From: Deltaproteobacteria bacterium
GTDB lineage: Bacteria > Desulfobacterota > BSN033 > UBA1163
Assembly (NCBI GenBank): GCA_016875155.1
Contig: VGSD01000136.1
Coordinates: forward strand, 1 to 7,540
DNA length: 7,540 nucleotides
Reading direction: 5' to 3'
Position 1 is the stretch's first letter, and each line of letters starts with the position of its first letter. The notes below the pieces were generated by a model. It searched no databases. It had not been told where the DNA came from and worked only from the letters and a program-made list of their open reading frames with translations. The position numbers and the translations under genes were made by a program. Shown here in pieces: positions 1-5,264 of this stretch.

Positions 1-1
1 C

Positions 2-330
2 CTACTTAAGGAAATGGATGACTATTATCCTGCAGACTCTACCCTTCGCATCATTCTGGATAATCATTCGGCTCACATCTCTAAGGAGACGATGAAATAT
101 TTAGCCACCCGGCCGGGGGGAGATTTGTATATGTGCATACCCCCAAGCACGGTTCCTGGCCCAATTTGGTTGAGACACTTTTTGGTAAAATGTCCAGAAC
201 CTTTTTGAAACATATCCGAGTCACTTCCAAACAGGAGCTCAAAGAGAGAATTCTTCTGGGCATTAAAGAAATCAACGAATCTCCTGTTGTGCATCGGTGG
301 AAAAAATTCAATTTGGCCCCTAACTTTTAA
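2..330 (+). pseudogene. IS630-family transposase, C-terminal part, frameshifted and cut by the window edge
   Basis: This is the C-terminal part of a DDE transposase of the IS630/Tc1-mariner type, which would cut and join the insertion sequence at TA targets. The reading begins in frame 2 at the window edge and shows the catalytic-Asp motif LDNHSAH (the D near base 59) and a helix ending in LATRPG. It then continues in frame 1 as RFVYVHTPKHGSW, NLVETLFGKM and ELKERI, ending in VVHRWKKFNL before TAA at 328-330. The E of NLVETLF is the expected third catalytic acid. The two frames meet in the G run at 115-120, where one extra G (or two fewer) would restore a single frame. The N-terminal helix-turn-helix half lies outside the window. 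This copy is broken as written, either a true pseudogene or a homopolymer sequencing error. Family assignment is confident because both halves align to consecutive parts of the same conserved block. Confidence 0.88.
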
Positions 331-368
331 TGTAAATGGTTTATTGAAACCTTATACTAGGTAATCCT

Positions 369-1586
369 TTGGTTGAGTTGATCAAAATCGGCATTGTTTT
401 TTTTGTCATTATCGTCCTCATGTACCGGAAGGTCAGCCTCTGGCTGACTCTTTTGTTGGCCACCTTTCTGCTCGGGATTCTCTTCGGCCTTCCTTTACGA
501 AAAATCTCGATGGATGTTGCTTCAGCGGTCGTCGATTCGAAGACGCTTTCAATCATCGGCGCCCTCATATCAATTCTCTTCTTCAGCAATCTCTTGAAAG
601 AAACAGGCCGGATGAACCAGCTTTTGGAAGGGTTTCAGTCTACGTTAAAGGATATCCGGGTGGTAATTGGCTTGCTCCCTGCTATCATCGGGTTGATGCC
701 TATTAAGGGGGGTGCTTTGGTTTCTGCTCCTATGGTTGTAGAAGGCTCGGACGATTTGAAACTTTCACCGGAGCGGAGAACCTTCATCAACTACTGGTTC
801 CGCCATGTCTGGGAATACGTGCTTCCCACCTATCCGGCTCTTGTCCTGGCCGCCTCCCTGATCGGCATTCCCGTTAGAAAACTCTGCTGGCTCAATTTCC
901 CCCTCATGTTTGTTGCCATCCTCAGCGGAATCATGGTCGGCTACTGGGGGGTGCGCAGATCGACAAAGGAATATAATAACCTGTCCGGGCGAACAGCCAT
1001 TTCGGTTTTACTTAAAAACCTTGCTCCCCTTCTCTTCGCCCTCTTCCTGGTAGTTGGGTTTAAGGTCAAACTCGTTTATGCTTTTAGCATCGCAATCGCG
1101 GGCATGGTCCTCTTCTTCCGGATTGGTTGGGAGAAGATTTTAAAAGGATTTAAGGGAAGTCTTGAGGTTGAACTTTTCTTAACCGTGGCTTTTGTCATGG
1201 GTTTTCAGGAAGTGCTTGAATCGTCACAGACCATTCCCATTGTTTCCGAGGCCTTATCTTCCTTAGGGATTTCACTCTGGTTGTTTGCGATACTGGTGCC
1301 GCTGCTGGTGGGGGTGATGACCGGAGTGACCTATGCGTCCATAGGCATCGGGTTTCCGATTCTCATCCCCTTGTTCCGGACCCATCCCGACTTTCTCAAT
1401 TACATGATGCTGGCCTTTGCCGGAGGGATAAGCGGGGTGTTACTTTCCCCCCTACACCTATGTCTGGTTCTGACACGGGAATATTTCCGGGCCAATTGGA
1501 AAGGGGTTTATCGTTTCATCTGGTTTCCTGTGGCTTCGGTCTTGATAACAGGCCTTGTATGGGCTGCACTTTTTAGGAGGTCTTAA
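369..1586 (+). CDS. DUF401 (COG1906) multi-pass membrane protein, putative transporter
   Basis: This 405-residue, very hydrophobic protein has roughly ten to twelve membrane segments, the first two at about residues 4-19 and 23-41 and the last near 382-401. It matches my recollection of the DUF401 integral membrane family by length and by conserved blocks: MPIKGGALVSAPM (110-122), NYWFRHVWEYVLPTYPAL (141-158), GVTYASIGIGFPIL (319-332) and SPLHLCLVLTREYF (360-373). The glycine-rich loops after paired helices recall the ion-transporter superfamily of carboxylate carriers, so a role in organic-acid or amino-acid movement is plausible, but no substrate is known. The TTG start at 369 has a short AGG at 359-361 and gives the VELIKI N-terminus expected for the family, so the protein looks full length. 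It begins only 38 bases after the IS630 transposase stop. A stop-start overlap (TAATG) at 1584-1588 leads into a short coupled ORF. It is on the same strand as the downstream operon but separated from it by its own promoter. Confidence 0.85.
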   Translation: MVELIKIGIVFFVIIVLMYRKVSLWLTLLLATFLLGILFGLPLRKISMDVASAVVDSKTLSIIGALISILFFSNLLKETGRMNQLLEGFQSTLKDIRVVIGLLPAIIGLMPIKGGALVSAPMVVEGSDDLKLSPERRTFINYWFRHVWEYVLPTYPALVLAASLIGIPVRKLCWLNFPLMFVAILSGIMVGYWGVRRSTKEYNNLSGRTAISVLLKNLAPLLFALFLVVGFKVKLVYAFSIAIAGMVLFFRIGWEKILKGFKGSLEVELFLTVAFVMGFQEVLESSQTIPIVSEALSSLGISLWLFAILVPLLVGVMTGVTYASIGIGFPILIPLFRTHPDFLNYMMLAFAGGISGVLLSPLHLCLVLTREYFRANWKGVYRFIWFPVASVLITGLVWAALFRRS

Positions 1587-1636
1587 TGTTGGGCGAAAGA
1601 CCGTATTTCCAGGATCAGGTCAAATTGTTTAATTAA
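1586..1636 (+). pseudogene. 16-codon coupled ORF stub, likely start of a lost gene
   Basis: A perfect AGGAGG at 1575-1580 lies five bases before an ATG that overlaps the TAA of the membrane protein gene (TAATG), the classic arrangement for translational coupling to a second gene. The frame, reading MLGERPYFQDQVKLFN, stops after only 16 codons. The strong initiation signals with such a short product suggest the 5' remnant of an operon partner truncated by deletion or rearrangement. A real micropeptide is the alternative. I do not recognise the sequence and assign no function. Confidence 0.35.
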
Positions 1637-1665
1637 ATTGTACCACAAGTGTCCGCTCAATAAAC

Positions 1666-1683
1666 GAATAATCTAATTTATTC
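1666..1683. promoter_or_regulatory. 18-bp dyad next to the -35 box, possible operator
   Basis: GAATAA at 1666-1671 and TTATTC at 1678-1683 form a perfect 6-bp inverted repeat with a 6-base spacer, ending one base before the TTGGTG -35 candidate. This position suits an activator or repressor of the downstream operon. A 7-bp direct repeat AAATTGT (1622-1628 and 1635-1641) and a TTTAATTAAA palindrome (1628-1637) lie just upstream. The region is AT-rich, so short repeats can arise by chance; no regulator is identifiable here. Confidence 0.4.
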
Positions 1684-1684
1684 A

Positions 1685-1713
1685 TTGGTGTCCTTTCTTC
1701 AGGCATGTATAAA
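1685..1713 (+). promoter_or_regulatory. Candidate sigma70-type promoter of the leuCDB-like operon
   Basis: TTGGTG at 1685-1690 and TATAAA at 1708-1713 are separated by the ideal 17 bases. Transcription would begin near 1720, giving a leader of about 107 bases before the leuC-type ATG. No T-box, leucine-rich leader peptide or known riboswitch pattern is visible in that leader. A short frame (ATG at 1759, 16 codons, MDNRWGECLFQNSYNP) occurs in it but contains no leucine run beyond one Leu and looks like chance. Confidence 0.55.
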
Positions 1714-1826
1714 ATAGAATGAACCCAATATTATGATTGGCAACTTGGAAGAGCGAGAATGGATAACCGATGGGGTGAATGTCTGTTTCAAAACAGCTAT
1801 AATCCATAGGAACATTAGGGGTAGCC

Positions 1827-3077
1827 ATGGGGCAAACATTCGTTGAAAAGATATTTACCAGGAAAGTAGGAAGAGAGGTCAGGGTAGGCGAAATCGTGGA
1901 GGTTATTCCTGACGTGGCTATGTCCCACGACAACACGGCCCCTATTTCATTGATGTTTAAAGAGATTGGAGTGGATCGAGTCTTCATACCAGAAATTCAT
2001 GTGATTGTGTTGGATCATGCTGTCCCAGCTCCTTCAGAACAGTATGCCTTGAACCACAAAATGGTTCGAGAGTTCGTAAAAAAATATCGGATTCCCTATT
2101 TTTATGATATCAATACGGGAATATGTCACCAGGTGATGGTCGAGGAAGGCTTTGTCCTGCCCGGCAGAATTATCGTTGGTAGCGATTCGCATACAACAAC
2201 TTACGGGGCCTTGGGTGCTTTTGGGACAGGTATAGGTCGGAGCGAGATGGCAGTTATTTTTGCGACAGGGAAAATTTGGTTCCGGGTCCCTGAGAGTATG
2301 AAGATTTCACTCATGGGCCTATTGCCGAATGGGATCGTTTCGAAGGACATCATACTCAACATCATAGGAAAACTGGGGGCAGATGGTGCGTCATATAAAT
2401 CCGTGGAATTTTATGGCGATACCATCACGGCCCTTTCCTTAGACGCCCGAATGACTATTGCAAACATGGGTGTTGAAATAGGCGCTAAGAACTGTTTCCT
2501 GGAGCCGGATGGTAAGGTTTTAGATTGGTTAAAATCCATAGGGCGTGGCCCTTTTGAGGTCATAAGAGCAGATCCGGATGCAAGGTACGAAACCGAACTT
2601 GTTTTTGATGTGAGTGGGCTGGAGCCCCAGGTCGCATGTCCTCCGGATGTTGGTCAGGTAAAGCCGGTTACGGAAGTTTTGGGGGTTAAAATCCATCAGG
2701 CTTTTCTTGGAAGCTGTGTCAACGGTCGGCTGGAAGACATTTCCATCGCTGCCGAGTTGATCAAAGGCAAAAAGGTGCATTCCGGCGTTCGATTCTTGAT
2801 CTTTCCTGCGTCTATGAATATCTATAGAGAAGCTATGAGCCGGGGATATCTTGATACACTTCTTGAAGCTGGGGCCATCATCATGAACCCAGGGTGTGGT
2901 CCATGCCTCGGCGCCCATGAAGGGATTTTAGCGCCTGGAGAAGTTTGTATCAGCTCCTCAAACCGTAATTTCCGCGGCCGTATGGGTAGCCGCGACTCGG
3001 AAATCTATCTTGGAAGCCCTGCTACGGTTGTTGCATCTGCGATCGCTGGGGAAATCATTGATTTCAGAAAATTATAG
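1827..3077 (+). CDS. leuC: 3-isopropylmalate dehydratase/homoaconitase-type large subunit
   Basis: This is the large, [4Fe-4S]-carrying subunit of an aconitase-superfamily isomerase. With the small subunit next to it, it would dehydrate and rehydrate a 2-alkylmalate, classically 2-isopropylmalate to 3-isopropylmalate in leucine synthesis, in the cytoplasm. The three cluster cysteines are visible as C297 (GSCVNG) and C357/C360 (NPGCGPC). Other family blocks are SHDNTAP (33-39), GSDSHTTTYGALGAFGTGIG (118-137) and SSSNRNFRGRMG (376-387). At 416 residues with ATGKIWFRVPE (146-156) it belongs to the short archaeal/HACN-type branch rather than the roughly 465-residue enterobacterial LeuC. That branch includes isopropylmalate isomerases, homoaconitases and related hydratases, so the exact substrate is not fixed by sequence. 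The ATG at 1827 has AGGGG at 1817-1821. It is the first gene of the operon, 24 bases ahead of the small subunit gene. Confidence 0.9.
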   Translation: MGQTFVEKIFTRKVGREVRVGEIVEVIPDVAMSHDNTAPISLMFKEIGVDRVFIPEIHVIVLDHAVPAPSEQYALNHKMVREFVKKYRIPYFYDINTGICHQVMVEEGFVLPGRIIVGSDSHTTTYGALGAFGTGIGRSEMAVIFATGKIWFRVPESMKISLMGLLPNGIVSKDIILNIIGKLGADGASYKSVEFYGDTITALSLDARMTIANMGVEIGAKNCFLEPDGKVLDWLKSIGRGPFEVIRADPDARYETELVFDVSGLEPQVACPPDVGQVKPVTEVLGVKIHQAFLGSCVNGRLEDISIAAELIKGKKVHSGVRFLIFPASMNIYREAMSRGYLDTLLEAGAIIMNPGCGPCLGAHEGILAPGEVCISSSNRNFRGRMGSRDSEIYLGSPATVVASAIAGEIIDFRKL

Positions 3078-3101
3078 TCAAAGGAAGAAGGAAGGAAAGT
3101 G

Positions 3102-3608
3102 ATGATATTCGAAGGGAAGGTATGGAAGTATGGAGACAACATCAATACAGATGTGATTTTTCCCGGAAAATATACTTATACAATTCACAACCCCCATGAG
3201 ATGGCAAAGCACGCCTTGGAGGATTTAGATTCTCAGTTTGCTTCACGGGTTGATGAAAATGACATCGTCGTGGCTGGAAAAAACTTTGGATGTGGCAGTT
3301 CTCGCGAGCAGGCCGCCACCTGTTTGAAGTTCGCCAAAGTAGGAACGGTCCTGGCAAAGTCGTTCGCCAGACTTTTTTTCCGCAACGCCATCAATACTGG
3401 GCTTCCATTAATTCAATGCCCTGAAGCCGTGGATCTCATAGAGAACGGAGAGATGATAAAAGTAGATTTCGGAAAAGGCGAAATTACCTGCAAGGCAGGT
3501 GTCTTCAATTTTCGTCCGCTACCTGAATTTATCGTCGGGATAATACAAAACGGTGGTCTTATTCCGCACACGAAAAGGAAATTGGCAGAACTAACGAAGA
3601 ATGAGTAA
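3102..3608 (+). CDS. leuD: 3-isopropylmalate dehydratase-type small subunit
   Basis: This is the swivel-domain partner of the preceding large subunit, and it closes the active site over the substrate. Family blocks are GDNINTDVI near the N-terminus, NFGCGSSREQA in the middle and KSFARLFFRNAINTGL after it. At 168 residues it has the length of the short archaeal-type small subunits. I chose the ATG at 3102, with GGAAGG at 3090-3095; a GTG directly before it (3099) would add one residue. The substrate-recognition loop, which as I recall reads YLVY-like in isopropylmalate isomerases and YLRT in methanogen homoaconitase, reads YTYT here (residues 24-27 from the ATG) and the following turn is one residue longer. 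The isomerase role is therefore secure, but the leucine-pathway substrate is an assumption. The gene lies 18 bases before the dehydrogenase gene. Confidence 0.9.
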   Translation: MIFEGKVWKYGDNINTDVIFPGKYTYTIHNPHEMAKHALEDLDSQFASRVDENDIVVAGKNFGCGSSREQAATCLKFAKVGTVLAKSFARLFFRNAINTGLPLIQCPEAVDLIENGEMIKVDFGKGEITCKAGVFNFRPLPEFIVGIIQNGGLIPHTKRKLAELTKNE

Positions 3609-3613
3609 AGGTT

Positions 3614-3625
3614 AAGGAGGTGATC
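3614..3625 (+). promoter_or_regulatory. Full-length Shine-Dalgarno site of the dehydrogenase gene
   Basis: AAGGAGGTGATC is a 12-base match to the complement of the usual bacterial 16S rRNA 3' end (GATCACCTCCTT). Its AGGAGG core ends six bases before the ATG at 3627, so this start is secure and strong initiation is expected for the third gene of the operon. Confidence 0.8.
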
Positions 3626-3626
3626 G

Positions 3627-4745
3627 ATGGCGAAATACCGGATTGCTATACTGCCCGGTGATGGCATAGGAAAAGAAGTGACAGAAGCGGCGATGATGGT
3701 TTTAGAAAAGATAGGGCTGAATGCAGAATATCTTTACGGAGATATTGGGTGGGAATTCTGGAAAAAGGAAGGAGATGCCCTGCCTGAAAGGACAATCGAT
3801 TTACTCTGTTCTACTGATGTTTGCCTTTTCGGAGCGATTACATCTAAGACTACTGATGAAGCCTCTCAAGAGCTAGGACCATCTTTATCTGAAAAAGGAT
3901 TAAAATATAATAGTCCCATTATTCGGCTTAGGCAGTTATTTGACCTCTACATCAATCTCCGTCCTTGCAAAGCTTTTTCTGGGAATTTATTGAACTATCG
4001 AGAAGGGATTGACCTCGTCATCTTCCGTGAAAATACTGAAGGTCTCTATTCAGGTGTGGAGTTCCATCCAGTTCCATTGGAAGTGAGGAGGATTTTAGAG
4101 GAATATAACTCGAATATGAAGCGCTTTTCTTTTGCGGGGAATGAGGAGACTGCTATATCGCTACGCTTGGTGACGAAGAAAGGGTGTCATCGAATCGTTA
4201 AAAAGGCATTTGAATATGCTAAACAATTCGGCAGAAAAAGGGTCACATTAGTTGAAAAGGCAAATGTCCTCCGTGAAACAGGAGGCCTCATGGTCAGAGA
4301 AGCACGAGAGGTGGCCCAAGCTTATCCAGATATCATTTTTGATGTGGCCAATGTGGATGCCATGACCATGTGGTTAATTAAAAACCCGGAACAATACGAT
4401 ATTTTAGTTGCCGAAAATCTTTTTGGCGATATCATTTCAGACTTAGGGGCTCAATTAGTGGGAGGGTTGGGCTTCTCAGCGAGTGGAAACATTGGTGATC
4501 GTTATGCCATTTTTGAACCTACCCATGGTTCGGCTCCTAAATATGCCGGTTTGGGAAAAGCAAATCCCTTGGCTATGCTCAATGCCACCGTTATGATGTT
4601 AGAATGGATTGGAGCATTAGATTGCGCAAGGGCCTTGGAAAGAGCAGTGAGGCAAGTGATAATTCAAGGAGAAGTGAGAACCTATGATATGGGCGGAAAG
4701 GCAAGCACTACAGAAATGGCCCAAGCAGTAGTTAAAGAAATATAA
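3627..4745 (+). CDS. leuB: Isopropylmalate/isocitrate dehydrogenase family enzyme
   Basis: This 372-residue beta-decarboxylating dehydrogenase would oxidise and decarboxylate the product of the isomerase encoded just upstream, classically 3-isopropylmalate to 2-oxoisocaproate. Visible motifs are GDGIG (11-15), the substrate helix SPIIRLRQLFDLYINLRP (96-113, with R102 and R112), RENTEGLYSG (134-143), catalytic K211 in EKANVLRETGG, NVDAMTMWL (242-250), the metal site NLFGDIISDLG (264-274; D268, D272) and EPTHGSAPKYAGLGKANP (297-314). The SPI-x-x-LR substrate helix resembles archaeal LeuB and homoisocitrate dehydrogenases. It keeps the Ser equivalent to S113 of E. coli isocitrate dehydrogenase but has Ile where that enzyme has N115. 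K305-Y306 and Y353 match the NADP-binding Lys344-Tyr345 and Tyr391 of E. coli isocitrate dehydrogenase, whereas classical NAD-linked LeuB has Asp-Ile at the first pair. The leuB symbol rests mainly on operon context; an isocitrate- or homoisocitrate-like substrate is possible. Confidence 0.85.
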   Translation: MAKYRIAILPGDGIGKEVTEAAMMVLEKIGLNAEYLYGDIGWEFWKKEGDALPERTIDLLCSTDVCLFGAITSKTTDEASQELGPSLSEKGLKYNSPIIRLRQLFDLYINLRPCKAFSGNLLNYREGIDLVIFRENTEGLYSGVEFHPVPLEVRRILEEYNSNMKRFSFAGNEETAISLRLVTKKGCHRIVKKAFEYAKQFGRKRVTLVEKANVLRETGGLMVREAREVAQAYPDIIFDVANVDAMTMWLIKNPEQYDILVAENLFGDIISDLGAQLVGGLGFSASGNIGDRYAIFEPTHGSAPKYAGLGKANPLAMLNATVMMLEWIGALDCARALERAVRQVIIQGEVRTYDMGGKASTTEMAQAVVKEI

Positions 4746-4779
4746 AATTTCGGGGCTGGACCGAAAAAAACTGCCCGCT

Positions 4780-4800
4780 AACCCGCTTCCTGGGCGGGTT
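4780..4800. terminator. Hairpin after the dehydrogenase gene, possible terminator
   Basis: AACCCGC (4780-4786) pairs perfectly with GCGGGTT (4794-4800) over a 7-base loop, 34 bases after the operon stop. On the plus strand it is followed by CATTAAAA rather than a T run, so it is not a textbook intrinsic terminator. An A7 tract lies at 4764-4770, which would read as a T run for minus-strand transcription but 9 bases past the stem. A competing stem could use the CCCGC at 4774-4778. Confidence 0.4.
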
Positions 4801-4858
4801 CATTAAAACCTGGATTCAGGTGGTCTATTCAACCTCTTAAAATTAAAACATTTCTGGA

Positions 4859-4885
4859 CCGTTTTTCTCCCGACAGGAAAAACGG
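4859..4885. repeat. Perfect 9-bp inverted repeat
   Basis: CCGTTTTTC (4859-4867) and GAAAAACGG (4877-4885) are exact reverse complements around a 9-base spacer. Its T tract is in the 5' arm, so it is not a standard terminator. It overlaps a second set of short repeats (CAGG 4874-4877 with CCTG 4894-4897, followed by TTTT) that could form an alternative stem. Function unknown; a bidirectional terminator or a protein site is possible. Confidence 0.5.
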
Positions 4886-4913
4886 GTGCCCGGCCTGTTT
4901 TGCCTGATTTATC

Positions 4914-4988
4914 TTTCACTATGTTTTCACTAAAATTAAAAAAATTGTAACACTTTAGCGCTTTGAAAAAAGTTCTTTGAAAACTGAA
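4914..4988 (+). promoter_or_regulatory. Paired direct repeats and boxA-like motif
   Basis: TTTCACTA occurs twice, at 4914-4921 and 4925-4932, exactly 11 bases apart (one helical turn). CTTTGAAAA occurs twice, at 4961-4969 and 4975-4983, 14 bases apart. The second copy sits in GTTCTTTGAAAACTGAA (4972-4988), which strongly resembles the boxA/leader sequence found before rRNA and some structured-RNA operons. No rRNA or tRNA follows in the window. The AT-rich tract between the repeats (4931-4950) could hold a promoter, but I see no good paired -35/-10 boxes. Confidence 0.4.
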
Positions 4989-5011
4989 TAAAGAATGTGT
5001 CCTTTCGGTAA

Positions 5012-5102
5012 GCCTGCATGAAGTCCAGCAGTGAGGCGAGTTATCATCGGTTATCCCTAAGAAGGAGGTGGATATCCGATGAGAGAGACCCAAAGCCTCA
5101 TT
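5012..5102 (+). ncRNA. Candidate structured leader RNA with alternative hairpins
   Basis: Three stems can be drawn. The first is CTGC/GCAG at 5014-5017 and 5028-5031. The second, main stem pairs 5044-5056 with 5070-5082, 12 of 13 positions, with a single T-T mismatch and a 13-base loop that displays AAGGAGGT (5062-5069). The third pairs GATGAG (5078-5083) with CTCATT (5097-5102) and excludes the outer half of the main stem. In both the main and the alternative fold the ATG at 5079 is base-paired. This layout resembles a translational switch or a CsrA/RsmA site, which prefers GGA in a hairpin loop. I could not match it to any riboswitch class I know. The downstream reader would be the 26-codon ORF at 5079 or, further on, the hydrolase gene. 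Confidence 0.35.
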
Positions 5103-5159
5103 AGCACATCTACCGTAGCTCAGGGGACGTCATTGAAATCTTACACTTTACATTTTTAG
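5079..5159 (+). CDS. Possible 26-codon small ORF or leader peptide
   Basis: An ATG at 5079, ten bases after AGGAGG (5063-5068), opens a 26-residue frame starting MRETQSLISTSTVAQG and ending KSYTLHF before TAG. It is rich in Ser and Thr, has no signal peptide or membrane segment, and no leader-peptide codon run. The strong SD and its placement in a hairpin loop make it worth recording, but the peptide may be meaningless and the true feature may be the RNA. I do not recognise the sequence. Confidence 0.3.
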   Translation: MRETQSLISTSTVAQGTSLKSYTLHF

Positions 5160-5264
5160 GGAGCGGCGCATCCGGATCGTGAAAGACTGTTTTCCCGATC
5201 GCCTCGCCTGGACAGCGGGGCATGTTCCTCATAAACCGGGCAGACTGATGCGAAGGAGGAAATA
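5160..5264 (+). other. Spacer with short frame reading into the hydrolase start
   Basis: No recognisable gene lies here. A GTG at 5179 opens a basic 28-residue frame (VKDCFPDRLAWTAGHVPH onward) that ends in RLMRRRK with TAA at 5263-5265, touching the first candidate codon of the hydrolase gene. AAGGAGG at 5253-5259 is the ribosome binding site for that gene. The frame could be the tail of a lost upstream gene, but I cannot support it as a protein. Confidence 0.4.

Noticed and set aside
115..120. Programmed ribosomal frameshifting in the IS630 transposase
   Set aside because: A pure G run is not the usual A-rich slippery site of IS630-type elements, no stimulatory hairpin is obvious, and a similar break occurs in an unrelated gene in this window.
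353..358. TATACT as the promoter of the DUF401 gene
   Set aside because: No -35 box of reasonable match lies 16-18 bases upstream, and transcription would begin only about four bases before the TTG start. Kept only as a possibility in the IS finding.
1720..1826. Leucine attenuator in the leader of the leuCDB-like operon
   Set aside because: The short frames in the leader lack Leu codon runs and no terminator/antiterminator pair with a T run is visible.
2529..2918. Minus-strand 129-residue open frame inside the leuC-type gene
   Set aside because: It is a shadow of a well-conserved coding region, with no initiation signal or family resemblance.
5110..5126. tRNA-like D-arm string (CCGTAGCTCAGGGG)
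   Set aside because: It resembles the start of a tRNA, but no anticodon arm, T-arm (GGTTCGAATCC-like) or acceptor pairing follows.
4746..5264. Known riboswitch classes or CRISPR array in the large intergenic region
   Set aside because: I compared by eye with c-di-GMP, cobalamin, TPP, FMN, SAM, glycine, lysine, T-box and ydaO core motifs and found no match; there are no regularly spaced repeats of CRISPR size.
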